NCBI RefSeq assembly: GCF_026151335.1
Contig: NZ_JAMQPP010000003.1
From: Leptospira_A soteropolitanensis
GTDB taxonomy: Bacteria > Spirochaetota > Leptospiria > Leptospirales > Leptospiraceae
Length of the DNA: 64,000 bases
Strand: one strand, 5' to 3'
Position numbers and translations under genes: made by a program. The notes below the pieces were generated by a model. That model did no database searches. It was not told where the DNA came from and was given only the letters and a program-made list of their open reading frames with translations. Shown piece after piece: positions 44,020 through 53,319 of this stretch; within the stretch, counting starts at the first letter, position 1; each line of letters begins with the position of its first letter.

Positions 44020-45049
44020 AGTATTGGTAACAGGCGGCTGTGGATTTTTAGGATCCCATGTTTGTGAATTATTTCGTAAAGAAGGTTGGGATGTTGTTAG
44101 TTTTGACAACATGACAAAGTATGAATTAAAACGAACTGGTTATGGAACAGACGCCACTCGGGATTATAATTGGAATTATCTAAAGTCAATCGGTGTCACA
44201 ATGGTAAAAGGTGACATTCGAAATTTAGAACATTTGATGGATCGTTCTACTGATTGTGATTATATCATTCATACTGCTGCGCAACCCGCTATGACCATTT
44301 CTTGGGAAGATCCAGAACTTGATTTTTCAACCAATGTAATTGGAACTTTTAATGTAATGGAAGCAGCACGGAAACACAAAATTCCTGTTGTAAATACTTC
44401 TTCGATTCATGTTTATGGAAACTCAATTAATGATAGTTTGACGGAAGGAAAAACTTCATACGAAAGAAACCCAGTAGAAATTCCTGTGACCCAACCAACG
44501 ATGGTCGGTCAAATTTCCCCTCTCCATGCTTCGAAAATGAGTGCTGAACACTATGTACGTTCTTATACTGATATGTACGGTGTAAAAGCTGCGAGTTTCC
44601 GGTTTACAGGTATTTACGGCGAACGTCAGTTCGGTGGAGAAGATCACGGTTGGGTAGCAAATTTTGCGATTCGTTCTGTATTTGGGCTACCACTTCGTAT
44701 TTTTGGAACGGGGAAACAAACGCGAGATATTTTACACGCTGAAGATGGTGCTAAATCCTATTTAGAATTTTTTAAAAATCCAATCCCTGGTGTTTATAAT
44801 ATTGGTGGTGCAAGCCCTCACAAAATATCACTATTGGACTGTATTAGCCTCATTGGTGAAATTCTCGGTAAAAAACAAGAGATCCTTTTTGAAGTAGAAA
44901 GACCAGGTGACATGCGTTATTTTATTTGCGATATCACAGAAGCAAAAAAATTCGGATTCAATCCTAAGATTCTTCCAAAAGAAGGGGTCACTCGCCTTCT
45001 CAAATGGATTGAAGCAAACAAAGAAGTATTCAACATCTCTGGGAAATAG
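44009..45049 (+). CDS. NAD-dependent sugar epimerase/dehydratase, tyvelose-epimerase-like
   Basis: 346 residues, extended SDR fold. NAD site VTGGCGFLGSH at 7-17. AMTISWEDPELDFSTNVIGT and WVANFAIRSVFGLPLRIFG-TGKQTRDILHAED resemble CDP-tyvelose 2-epimerase. The usual Y-x-x-x-K reads SPLHASKMSAEHY, with Leu in place of the catalytic Tyr while the Lys is kept. This may change or abolish the reaction. Sits between the fusion enzyme and a GT2, with 11-bp overlap and 1-bp gap. It likely makes the sugar used by this operon. Confidence 0.8.
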   Translation: MANKVLVTGGCGFLGSHVCELFRKEGWDVVSFDNMTKYELKRTGYGTDATRDYNWNYLKSIGVTMVKGDIRNLEHLMDRSTDCDYIIHTAAQPAMTISWEDPELDFSTNVIGTFNVMEAARKHKIPVVNTSSIHVYGNSINDSLTEGKTSYERNPVEIPVTQPTMVGQISPLHASKMSAEHYVRSYTDMYGVKAASFRFTGIYGERQFGGEDHGWVANFAIRSVFGLPLRIFGTGKQTRDILHAEDGAKSYLEFFKNPIPGVYNIGGASPHKISLLDCISLIGEILGKKQEILFEVERPGDMRYFICDITEAKKFGFNPKILPKEGVTRLLKWIEANKEVFNISGK

Positions 45050-45050
45050 A

Positions 45051-45773
45051 ATGTCCAATAACACACTGGTTGTCATCCCTGCATACAATGAAGCCGCAAC
45101 GATAGAAGAGGTGGTACGGGGTGCGATTGTTTATGCAGATGTTTCTGTCACTGATGATGCTAGTAAAGATGCTACTCCTGTCATTTTGGCCAATCTCCAG
45201 AAAGAGTTTGGCCAAAGGCTTCATGTGATCCGTCATGAAAAAAATACTCATATTCCAAGAGGAATTCAAGACGGCATGAAATATGCTGTGGAAAAAGGCT
45301 ACGATTGGGTAATTACAATGGATGCCGGTCTTTCGCATGATGCTGGTTATTTGAAAGAATTTCAATCCTTTCCTGAATGTGACTTAGTCATTGGTTCCAG
45401 GACTTCGACTGTAAATGTCCCTTTGTATCGAAAGTTTATTTCCTGGTTTGCTGCCAAGGTAATGAATTATTGTTTATCCAAAGGAATCTTCAATCTTTTC
45501 GGAGCGAATTTGCGAGATTGTACAAGCGGCTACAGAAGGTATTCCAAACCTATGTTTCAAAAAATCGCAGCTTATCCATTAGAGTCTGTGGCGTTTGATT
45601 TTCATATGGAAGCACTCTCTATTGTAGCGAATAATGACGGATCAATAAAAGAACTGCCAATACGATATATTTTTTCTAATAGTAGTTTTAACCGTAAGGT
45701 ATTGAAACTTGCCATCCAATTTGCAAAAAAACTTTTGTTACGAAAATGGAAACTGATCCCACAATACCCGTAA
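45051..45773 (+). CDS. GT2 glycosyltransferase, polyprenyl-phosphate-sugar-synthase-like
   Basis: About 240 residues from ATG 45051, one base after the epimerase stop; a longer in-frame start at 44907 would lie inside the epimerase. Motifs LVVIPAYNEAATIEEVV, SVTDDASKDATP and WVITMDAGLSHD form the GT-A nucleotide and metal site; LRDCTSGYRRYSKPM is the acceptor loop. Similar to dolichol-phosphate mannosyltransferases that charge a lipid carrier. No membrane segments at the C-terminus. Ends inside the next gene (28 bp). Confidence 0.85.
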   Translation: MSNNTLVVIPAYNEAATIEEVVRGAIVYADVSVTDDASKDATPVILANLQKEFGQRLHVIRHEKNTHIPRGIQDGMKYAVEKGYDWVITMDAGLSHDAGYLKEFQSFPECDLVIGSRTSTVNVPLYRKFISWFAAKVMNYCLSKGIFNLFGANLRDCTSGYRRYSKPMFQKIAAYPLESVAFDFHMEALSIVANNDGSIKELPIRYIFSNSSFNRKVLKLAIQFAKKLLLRKWKLIPQYP

Positions 45774-47314
45774 ACAAATCCCATTTCGGTTTGAAATGGA
45801 AAGTTTTACTTGTTGCCTGTAGTTTGTTAGGTGGAACATTTCTTTTAGATAGTGTTTTCTTTTTTGAAATATTTTTTTTGTTCCCCAATGAGACGGAATG
45901 GGATTCCTCTCCTTGGTATAATTTCATACATAAAACAAAAGAATTACAATCTACGAAGGAAAAACACAGAACTATCATTACGGGAAGCTCGGTTGCTTTG
46001 TATTCTGTTTTGCCTGATGAGCTAAATCAAAAAGAAAATTCTAAAACAAAGTTTTCTTTTTTTTCTCATGTAGCAATGGCACCAACGGATCTTTATTATT
46101 ATAAAGAAAATTTATTAAATTCTCATCCGGACTTAGTTGTTTATTTGCATAATTTTGCCGACTTGCAGTGGGAATATTTAGAACCGAAAGACGGTAAATT
46201 TTTATTTGATGAGTCAAAATGGGTTCGAGAATTTGGTGATCGTTATCCGGCAAAAACAATTTATCCTACTGCCTATTTAAAAGATCATTGGAAAGAATTA
46301 CCTAGAAAAACAATTTCCAAACTCGCAACGAAATCACTATTTTATGTCAGTAGATTTAGAGTTTTTTTCTGGGATCCTATTGAAGTTTATATTGATAATC
46401 ATTTCCGAAGTGGAAGGAAGTATCATCTCTACCAAGGGGAAAAACCTAGGGAAGGAATTTGGTCAAAGGGATGGACTAAACAGTCAGCAACACTAGTTTG
46501 TTCAGAAAAAAAAACCAAAGAATCTATTTTCACTCAAAAGCCAAAAACTAAATTAAAATTTAGCTTTTACTTAGATAACGATTCTCTAACTCGCAAACAA
46601 CATATTTTAGAATTGGAAAAAACTTTTGATCGATCAGGATGGAATGATTTAGTTTGGACTGATTTGATCGATCATTCTCTGGATTGGTCTGTAGTTAAAA
46701 TCCAAGTGTTATCAGAATTATCTACTGCAAAGGAAGTAAATCTCATTCGATATGGAAAAGATGAATCGGTGGGCATTCGCCTGTCTCATTTTTTTTGTAA
46801 AACTTCGGATGTAAACAACCGTTCTTATTCTCGTGGAAGTTATTGGGATGACACTCGTTTGGTGACAATGACAACCGAAGACTTTACGGAAGATTATTAT
46901 GAACGTATGATAAGAGATTCGGGTTCGAGAAATGAACTTTGGCGCTTACATTTTGTCCGCGAAGCCAAAAAAAACGTTAATTCAGTGACTTTTGAACCTT
47001 GGTTGGAATTCAATCGCATTCTGCAAATCTCCGATTATTTTTATCAAAGCAGGATTCCATTTGTATTGATCCTCAGTCCAGAAAATCCAATTGAGTTCCA
47101 GTTTTATAAAGATTCGCAATGGAGAAAGGATTGGAAAACAAATTTGAAAAAACATTTAGAAAGTAGGGGTCAAACACTCATTGACCATACGGAGGCCGTG
47201 CGTGATGTCAGATACTTTTTTGACCCACACCATTTAACATACGAAGGTGCTCATTTTTATAATTCGATTTTTTTACAGTCCTTAGAACCTATGTTGGCAC
47301 AATCTCATCCTTAA
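45746..47314 (+). CDS. Membrane-anchored SGNH-like protein of the glycan operon
   Basis: 522 residues. One anchor (LKWKVLLVACSLLGGTFLL, about 16-40), then a periplasmic domain with block I IITGSSVALYS and a C-terminal FDPHHLTYEGAHFYNS with the D-x-x-H pair, the layout of SGNH hydrolases or acyltransferases. A central insertion (about 200-360) is of unknown fold. Likely modifies the glycan made by the surrounding genes, possibly by acylation. Similar in layout to the protein at 39329. Confidence 0.6.
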   Translation: METDPTIPVNKSHFGLKWKVLLVACSLLGGTFLLDSVFFFEIFFLFPNETEWDSSPWYNFIHKTKELQSTKEKHRTIITGSSVALYSVLPDELNQKENSKTKFSFFSHVAMAPTDLYYYKENLLNSHPDLVVYLHNFADLQWEYLEPKDGKFLFDESKWVREFGDRYPAKTIYPTAYLKDHWKELPRKTISKLATKSLFYVSRFRVFFWDPIEVYIDNHFRSGRKYHLYQGEKPREGIWSKGWTKQSATLVCSEKKTKESIFTQKPKTKLKFSFYLDNDSLTRKQHILELEKTFDRSGWNDLVWTDLIDHSLDWSVVKIQVLSELSTAKEVNLIRYGKDESVGIRLSHFFCKTSDVNNRSYSRGSYWDDTRLVTMTTEDFTEDYYERMIRDSGSRNELWRLHFVREAKKNVNSVTFEPWLEFNRILQISDYFYQSRIPFVLILSPENPIEFQFYKDSQWRKDWKTNLKKHLESRGQTLIDHTEAVRDVRYFFDPHHLTYEGAHFYNSIFLQSLEPMLAQSHP

Positions 47315-47328
47315 TTTGGAGTTAATTT

Positions 47329-48543
47329 ATGATTTTGAAACGTTTATCCCCAATTTTTTTATTTTTAAATTCCAAACAATGGTTAACGGTATTTTCTTTT
47401 TTTCTGATTTGGGGAATTTCCACTTTAGGTTATTGGAAAAAATATGAATGGAACCCGAGTTCTATGGTGAATTTTGGATATGAGTTTGCCTTACAAAATC
47501 AGAAAGAAACTCCTGAAAAAGCCATTTTATTCAAAGGAGAACCAGGGGATTTGGGGGCCGGTTATGACGGTCAGATTTTTTATTATTTTTCGCGTCCTCT
47601 TTCTGAGTTTAATTTGAATTGGCCAAAAGGTTTTGATGAATCTTACCGAGCGCCAAGAATCGGTTATCCTTTGTTAGTTGCTTTTTTTGGCCTTTTGGGA
47701 AAAACATCTGCCATTTTTGGTATGTATTTCTGGAATATTTCTCTTATATTACTTTCCTATTTTTACTTACGTAAACTTTTGGATGAAGAAACTAAACCAT
47801 TTGCCATTTTATATCTTTTAAGTCCGTTTGCTTTGGGAAGTTATTATGTACTTGTGAGTGATTCTGTAATGGTTTCTATCTTAATCATTGCATATTACTA
47901 TTATGTAAAAGAGAATTATATCCCATTTGTGGTGCTTTCTAGTTTGGCTATTTTAACGAAGGAACCTGCATTGTTTTTATTATTTCCTTTGGGACTAGCA
48001 GCTTTATTTCGTAAAGATTGGAGACGAATGTTAGTAGTGGGATCTGTTCTTATTATCCCCGTTTGTTGGCATTTATATTTAGCGTATCGTTTCCCCAATT
48101 GGAGACCAGGTAGACTCACTGATTTCATTTTGCCATTTGAAGGTTTGATATCTTATATGGAGTCTATTTGGAGGTTGGTAGGAAGTGGATCCCATTGGAA
48201 AGATCTCGCTCGTTTATTATCAAGATTTCCGTTAGTCATATTATTCTTTTTAGGTTTGTTTTTGCCATTTACAGGGAAAATCCGAAAAGGTTGGGAGTTC
48301 CGTATTTCATTTTCGTTAATTATGTTTATGGTGGGAACGGCAGGGTACTATCATTTTTGGTCTGTGTATGAAAATGTATCGAGAATGTTTACCTTATCAA
48401 TACCCATTTTATTGTTATTACTCAATGAAGATAAGACCATCAGAAAACAAGAATATATCTTATTTACTCTTTTGATTCTAGTTCTGTTTCTTGTGAAAGT
48501 TTTACTAATTTCGAGGCAGTTACATTACCAAGTTGGATTCTAA
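47329..48543 (+). CDS. Polytopic GT-C-type membrane glycosyltransferase-like protein
   Basis: 404 residues with about ten membrane segments. The first periplasmic loop has LGAGYDGQIFYYFSRPL, a YDGQ motif typical of a bacterial GT-C-like family that uses lipid-linked sugars. Basic cytoplasmic loop FRKDWRRM. Last gene of the glycan operon, 14 bp after the SGNH gene. Its stop codon overlaps the convergent pseudo-HtrA gene by 4 bp. Confidence 0.65.
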   Translation: MILKRLSPIFLFLNSKQWLTVFSFFLIWGISTLGYWKKYEWNPSSMVNFGYEFALQNQKETPEKAILFKGEPGDLGAGYDGQIFYYFSRPLSEFNLNWPKGFDESYRAPRIGYPLLVAFFGLLGKTSAIFGMYFWNISLILLSYFYLRKLLDEETKPFAILYLLSPFALGSYYVLVSDSVMVSILIIAYYYYVKENYIPFVVLSSLAILTKEPALFLLFPLGLAALFRKDWRRMLVVGSVLIIPVCWHLYLAYRFPNWRPGRLTDFILPFEGLISYMESIWRLVGSGSHWKDLARLLSRFPLVILFFLGLFLPFTGKIRKGWEFRISFSLIMFMVGTAGYYHFWSVYENVSRMFTLSIPILLLLLNEDKTIRKQEYILFTLLILVLFLVKVLLISRQLHYQVGF

Positions 48544-50015
48544 AAATTAGAATCCTTCTGGATTTGGAAACTTTGTTTTGCTTCTGCATTTAGTTTTTGA
48601 ATTTCTTCTTTTTTAAAAATCATTTCAAAGCCATCGTTCATCACAAAATGAATATAAGGTGAGTTTGACTCTTTTACTAAGTTTTGCAATTGATCCAAAG
48701 ATTGGATTGGTGTCCCATTCATCGTCTTTAAGATGATTTGATGCGCACTATGGTATGCTTTGTTTCCTGAAAGTGGCAAAACTTGGGATAAAAACACAAT
48801 TTTCCCCTCGTTATTATTTCTTTTGATACGGTAAAAATCATTCAGATAAAGAAGTTCTTTGCTGACGCGATTTCTCCATTGATTTCCGTGTTCCGTTAGG
48901 TATTGTTCTGACAGTTCTTGGAAAATAATCCCGGCTAACATTAGATATTTGGGAGTTTGAAATCTGGAATTTCCATAAGGAATGCGGATCGAAGATTCTT
49001 GTAATGGTTTTAATTCCAATTCGAATGAAATTGGCTTTTTGTTTCTAAATACTTTTAGTTTAATTTTTTTTCCAAAAAAAGACTCGTTATCATTTGTATT
49101 ATGGAACAAATAAGATAGATTGAGTTTACCAAACTTGGGGTGATCAAAATATCCTTTAGGATCTATTTTAAAATTGGCGACTTCGAGTAAAATATCCTCT
49201 AATTGCAGAATCCCCTCAGCAGAAGATCCTGGGTAAACCTCAGCAATGAGAACACCAAGATCATCTTTTCTTAATCCATAATAATTTCTTGTAGCACTAT
49301 CGATGAGCGGTTTAAAACGAAAACCTTTGAATGGAAATGATTTACCTTCGATAAAATGTTTTATTGAAAAAGAAGGAATCACTTTGCCAGTACCAGTTTC
49401 TTTGAATTGGTACAAAATACCTTGAGGAATTCTTGCGGTTGCGTCTACGATCAGTTCGCCCACGCCATCTAGTTTGTCTTCCGATTGTACTTCGATGTAA
49501 GGAAGTTCGATATAACCGCTAGAATAAGAATCCATATCTAAACGAATCATTCTTATCTTTTTCTCTTCCAAACTTCTTTGGTCTTTACTTTCCATCACAA
49601 GACCAGTCCCCGGTAAAAAAATCTCACTAGGGAATGTAACTGCTTTGAGATCTTTCGAAGCATTGGGTTCACTCAGTTTTAAAATGGCAAGCCCAAGATC
49701 AGGATCAAGTCGCTCTAGTTCTGCAGTAGAAACTTTAAGAGAATCAGGTTTTTTAATTTCAATACTCGTATAAAAATAAATCGCCTGTGCGGGGATTAAA
49801 ACTCTATTCTCACCGATATAAATCCCAGTGGATTGGCGAACCTCGGGATTTTTTAATCTCCAAGGTTGAATGAAATGGGGATATTGAACCGTTATTTTTA
49901 CTTGGAGAATGGAGTTATCGGTTGGGGCAACAGGAATTGTTTTCCCTTGTAAATATCCTGTAAAAATAAGCAAAAGTATAAAAGCAAAGGTAGATTTTCG
50001 ATTTAAAAACAACAT
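48540..50015 (-). CDS. HtrA/Deg-like protein lacking the catalytic triad
   Basis: 491 residues, signal peptide ending LQGKTI. It has the same layout as the upstream Deg protein: a trypsin-like domain, a PDZ-like region and the C-terminal YLMLAGIIFQELSEQYL segment. VLIPAQAIYFY replaces the LTNAHVV His motif, DLGLAILKL keeps the Asp, and ARIPQGILYQF replaces GNSGGP. So the His and Ser are lost. Likely a regulatory or substrate-binding partner of the adjacent active protease, 4 bp away. Confidence 0.75.
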   Translation of the reverse strand: MLFLNRKSTFAFILLLIFTGYLQGKTIPVAPTDNSILQVKITVQYPHFIQPWRLKNPEVRQSTGIYIGENRVLIPAQAIYFYTSIEIKKPDSLKVSTAELERLDPDLGLAILKLSEPNASKDLKAVTFPSEIFLPGTGLVMESKDQRSLEEKKIRMIRLDMDSYSSGYIELPYIEVQSEDKLDGVGELIVDATARIPQGILYQFKETGTGKVIPSFSIKHFIEGKSFPFKGFRFKPLIDSATRNYYGLRKDDLGVLIAEVYPGSSAEGILQLEDILLEVANFKIDPKGYFDHPKFGKLNLSYLFHNTNDNESFFGKKIKLKVFRNKKPISFELELKPLQESSIRIPYGNSRFQTPKYLMLAGIIFQELSEQYLTEHGNQWRNRVSKELLYLNDFYRIKRNNNEGKIVFLSQVLPLSGNKAYHSAHQIILKTMNGTPIQSLDQLQNLVKESNSPYIHFVMNDGFEMIFKKEEIQKLNAEAKQSFQIQKDSNF

Positions 50016-50019
50016 AGGA

Positions 50020-51507
50020 TCAGTTTCCTGTTAGGTGGTATATTTTTTTAATTTCAAGATCAGCACGTATTGCTTCCTCGCGATCCAATATCATTGGTAA
50101 TTGGATCCCGTAAAATTGGATTCGTAAGGTTTTTTCTTTAGAAGATTCCACAAGTTCTTTTAAGTGAATTAGATTTTTAACCTGAATCCCGTTTAAAGAC
50201 TCTACTACCATATTCAAATAAAAATCGGAGTTGGAATTGATTGGATGTGGTAACTTTCGATACAATACAACATCTTCTGTTTGTCCATTAGAAAGAGCGG
50301 TAACATCATAAAATCGATATACAAGGAGACTTCCTCCTTGGGTTTGTCCATTTTTACTCCATGTTTCTAGTAAATCTCTATTCACAGTCTGAAATACTAG
50401 ACCGCCAAACACAAGATAATCGTAATTAACTCCATATCTTGCTCTTTGGTTTTCCATTTGTGGCATTTTTTTGGCAGGAAATTTAACCTTTATCTTTTTT
50501 TTATCGCGAATCAGATCAAATTGGATCTCTTCTCCCGCAAATTTATTATCCACGACTTCCAAAAAATCTATAGAATTTGATTCTAGTAGATTTCCATTCC
50601 TGCCGATTTTACGTCCGTCAATGGCTATTAAATAATCTCCAGGTTTTAAATACCCATCGGCAGATCCTTGGTTTAATACCTTTGTGACAAATACTCCTTC
50701 CTCGTCGTTAGGGATTCCGTAGAATTGTCTATGAGAGTCTGAAAATGAAGGTTGTGTTTGGATCCCTAACTCAACATAACCATGATAGATTCCATCTTCA
50801 ATATCCTTTAGAAAATGGTGTATCACTGCCGTCGGAATAATGTAGCCGATATTTTCTCCTTTGGTGGATGCTTGGAAAGCAACTCCGACAACCTTTCCGT
50901 TTTGGAGGGCTGGACCACCCGAATTCCCTGGATTGATGGCAGCATCCACCTGTACTACCAAATGACTATCAATTTGGGAATGTGCATAGGTTGATTGTTC
51001 AATACGTGATACAATTCCCCGGCTAACAGATATTTTGTTTCCACCAATGGGGTAACCAACGATGTCTACTGGACTTGCAAGTTCTGGTAAAGTTCCAAGC
51101 TCTAAGAAATTACTATCATTATAAAATTCTGGATCGGGAACTTCCAGTAGCGCCAAATCACAATCATGCGCTATAAATAAGACTTTTAATTCGAACCATT
51201 CCGTTTGGTTGTTTCTTTGAGCTTCCATAAATTTTGCATTGGAAACAACATGGGCATTGGTAAGAATGCGGTTTTTGGAAATTAAAAAACCAGATCCGGT
51301 CGATGCGGAAATCCCAGATGACATCCAAGGGGAGTAGGGGTCTTTGGCTTGTGAAAACACTCGGATTTGGACTACAGATTTCCTGATTTCGTCAATAGAT
51401 TGTCTGGATTCTTCGCTTTGCAATGGGCTTAGGAATAAACTGATAAAAAATAAAATAGTACTCGCAAAGAGAGACGGGTAGTGGAGAATTTTTTTCTGTT
51501 TTTGCAT
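50020..51507 (-). CDS. HtrA/Deg-family serine protease, active-site triad intact
   Basis: About 495 residues from the ATG at 51507; in-frame ATGs at 51525 and 51666 give longer forms. A signal/anchor (SLFASTILFFISLFLSPLQS) precedes the trypsin domain with ILTNAHVVSN (His), HDCDLALLEV (Asp) and AINPGNSGGPALQNG (Ser). A PDZ domain (about 250-370) follows, then LVFGGLVFQTVNRDLLETW, a C-terminal segment seen in plant Deg9-type proteases. Periplasmic quality control is the expected role. The ATG overlaps that of the divergent kinase (CATG). Confidence 0.85.
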   Translation of the reverse strand: MQKQKKILHYPSLFASTILFFISLFLSPLQSEESRQSIDEIRKSVVQIRVFSQAKDPYSPWMSSGISASTGSGFLISKNRILTNAHVVSNAKFMEAQRNNQTEWFELKVLFIAHDCDLALLEVPDPEFYNDSNFLELGTLPELASPVDIVGYPIGGNKISVSRGIVSRIEQSTYAHSQIDSHLVVQVDAAINPGNSGGPALQNGKVVGVAFQASTKGENIGYIIPTAVIHHFLKDIEDGIYHGYVELGIQTQPSFSDSHRQFYGIPNDEEGVFVTKVLNQGSADGYLKPGDYLIAIDGRKIGRNGNLLESNSIDFLEVVDNKFAGEEIQFDLIRDKKKIKVKFPAKKMPQMENQRARYGVNYDYLVFGGLVFQTVNRDLLETWSKNGQTQGGSLLVYRFYDVTALSNGQTEDVVLYRKLPHPINSNSDFYLNMVVESLNGIQVKNLIHLKELVESSKEKTLRIQFYGIQLPMILDREEAIRADLEIKKIYHLTGN

Positions 51508-52636
51508 GAGTTTGTTTGAATCCATTATATTCGGAGTTACTGCCTTTTTTTCACTAATTGCCGGCATTGTTTCTTTTAGAAAGAATCCTCGGACAAGAAT
51601 GAAAACAAGTTTTTCAATACTTACCGCTTTTTTCTGTTTTGGTGATTTGACAATACTTGGCGACACTTTGTTCTTAGAAAACCGAATCTTAAACGAACCC
51701 CACTCGATTTCTACCTATCTTGTATTGGAATCTTTTATTCTACTGTATTTTGGCTTACAATTCCCAACATTCTTTCGCAATTTTTCTCGTTTGGTCGTAA
51801 TTTGTTCCTTCGTTTTAGGAATGGGGATTATGCTATTATTTATAGATTTGGGGCTTCTAAACGAAGTATACCCAAAAGCTAGTTTAATTTTATTGAAGTA
51901 CTATTATAACACTTATTATGTGTTGGCTTTTTTAGCATTTGCATATCTAATCATTGCCAAACTTCAGTATAACTTTCCTGCTATACAAAAATTTATGGAG
52001 TATATTTATTTTGTTACTTTTCTCACCTGTATTTTCTTTATAGTTCTTTGTTTTTTCCCAATCTGGATACCATTAACGACTAAATATTTTTTACATTTTT
52101 TTCTTTTCCTAAATTTATTGTTCCTTTCTTGTTTTGTTGTCTTTTTGTTTCATTATTCTTTTACAGAAAATTATTTGACTCATCCGTTTTCCTTTCTTTT
52201 CGAAAGATCCACTAAAATTTTTGAAGATCAAATCCTTGCAACAAGATCGCATTCAAGGCTCATCAAAGAGAAACTTTGGGGTTTGTATGACAAAAGGAAT
52301 TGGCGCCAAATTATGGATAGTTTTTGGTTTCAGATTCTTGTTGATGAAACCTTAGACAATGCCTTAGAACACGGAGGCAAACGGGAAGACGATATTATTA
52401 CCGTACATGTATTTGAATCGCGTCAGTACATAGACGTTTATGTGATTGATAGTGGTAAGGGATTTAATCCACGTCTTGTTCCCAGTCCTACAGAATCGGA
52501 TCGGAAGTTAGTCACTGGGGGAAGGGGAATTCATATTTTAAAAAAACTGTTTGTGGTACGATGGAATTTTCTCGGCAATGAGGTAAGTATCCGAGTGGAT
52601 AAAACAAAGAGTTCTGACTGGAAGTCTGTAACCTAA
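51506..52636 (+). CDS. Membrane protein with an RsbW-like ATPase (serine/threonine kinase-type) domain
   Basis: 376 residues. Seven membrane segments (about 5-225) precede an HATPase_c_2 domain (about 240-370) with N box VDETLDNALEHGG, DSGKGFNP and GGRGIHILKKL. There is no HisKA dimer domain or phospho-acceptor His. This is the anti-sigma-kinase type (RsbW/SpoIIAB), here membrane-bound, so it may link an envelope signal to a partner-switching pathway. The ATG overlaps that of the Deg protease. Confidence 0.75.
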   Translation: MSLFESIIFGVTAFFSLIAGIVSFRKNPRTRMKTSFSILTAFFCFGDLTILGDTLFLENRILNEPHSISTYLVLESFILLYFGLQFPTFFRNFSRLVVICSFVLGMGIMLLFIDLGLLNEVYPKASLILLKYYYNTYYVLAFLAFAYLIIAKLQYNFPAIQKFMEYIYFVTFLTCIFFIVLCFFPIWIPLTTKYFLHFFLFLNLLFLSCFVVFLFHYSFTENYLTHPFSFLFERSTKIFEDQILATRSHSRLIKEKLWGLYDKRNWRQIMDSFWFQILVDETLDNALEHGGKREDDIITVHVFESRQYIDVYVIDSGKGFNPRLVPSPTESDRKLVTGGRGIHILKKLFVVRWNFLGNEVSIRVDKTKSSDWKSVT

Positions 52637-52680
52637 CCAAAACTCTTTTTATTAAAAATCTATTAGTTTACTTTTATGGA

Positions 52681-53214
52681 TCAGTGTCCTTCAAATTCAC
52701 AAATTGAAAAAACGTCAATCCCGTAAGTATCTTTAATTCGTTTAGCTCCACCTAAGTCTGGCAAGTTGATGATTGTGGAACATTCATGTATCACACCTTT
52801 TAGGTTTTGAATGAGTTTGATGGATGCTTCTAAAGTCCCGCCTGTTGCGATCAAATCGTCCATAATTAAAACTCTATCGCCAGGACTAATTGCATCTGTA
52901 TGAATTTCTACGTGGTCTACTCCGTATTCCAAAGCATATGATTCAGAAATCGTTGTCCCAGGCAATTTCCCTTTTTTACGGATAGGAACAAATCCTACAC
53001 CAAGCTGGAAGGCTAGAGCGGCACCGGGAATAAATCCCCTCGCATCAATGGCCGCGATTTTATTCAATTTAGCATTTTGGTATCGTTCTACAAACATTCC
53101 AATCGTGAGTTGGAAACCTTCTGGATCGATGAGAAGGGAAGTAATATCGCGAAAAAGAATTCCTGGTTTTGGATAATCTGGAATGGTACGAATCTTTGAT
53201 TTAACAATGGACAT
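52681..53214 (-). CDS. apt: Adenine phosphoribosyltransferase
   Basis: Salvages adenine to AMP using PRPP. 177 residues from the ATG at 53214 (MSIVKSKIRTIPDYPKPG); a TTG-started extension to 53250 is unlikely because Apt proteins begin close to the IxDYPKPGILFRDIT motif. PRPP loop VLIMDDLIATGGTLEA and the base region EYGVDHVEIHTDAI are present. Lies just after the terminator of htpX, so it is transcribed separately or by readthrough. Confidence 0.95.
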   Translation of the reverse strand: MSIVKSKIRTIPDYPKPGILFRDITSLLIDPEGFQLTIGMFVERYQNAKLNKIAAIDARGFIPGAALAFQLGVGFVPIRKKGKLPGTTISESYALEYGVDHVEIHTDAISPGDRVLIMDDLIATGGTLEASIKLIQNLKGVIHECSTIINLPDLGGAKRIKDTYGIDVFSICEFEGH

Positions 53215-53250
53215 AATAGGATGAAACCAAAGAAGACTAGGGCTTTGCAA

Positions 53251-53280
53251 TAAAAAAAGGTCGGCAAATTGCCGACCTTT
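53251..53280 (-). terminator. Rho-independent terminator of the htpX operon
   Basis: AAAGGTCGGC (53256-53265) and GCCGACCTTT (53271-53280), a 10-bp stem with a 5-nt loop. On the minus strand it is followed by a run of T. It lies between htpX and apt. Confidence 0.8.
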
Positions 53281-53319
53281 CCTTAAGCGATACCATAAAT
53301 ACCGTATCTTTTGAACCTT

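Noticed and set aside
44907..45050. Upstream extension of the GT2 gene
   Set aside because: Lies inside the epimerase coding region; ATG 45051 directly after the epimerase stop matches the family N-terminus.
51508..51666. N-terminal extension of the Deg protease
   Set aside because: Adds basic sequence before a good signal/anchor and lies inside the divergent kinase gene.
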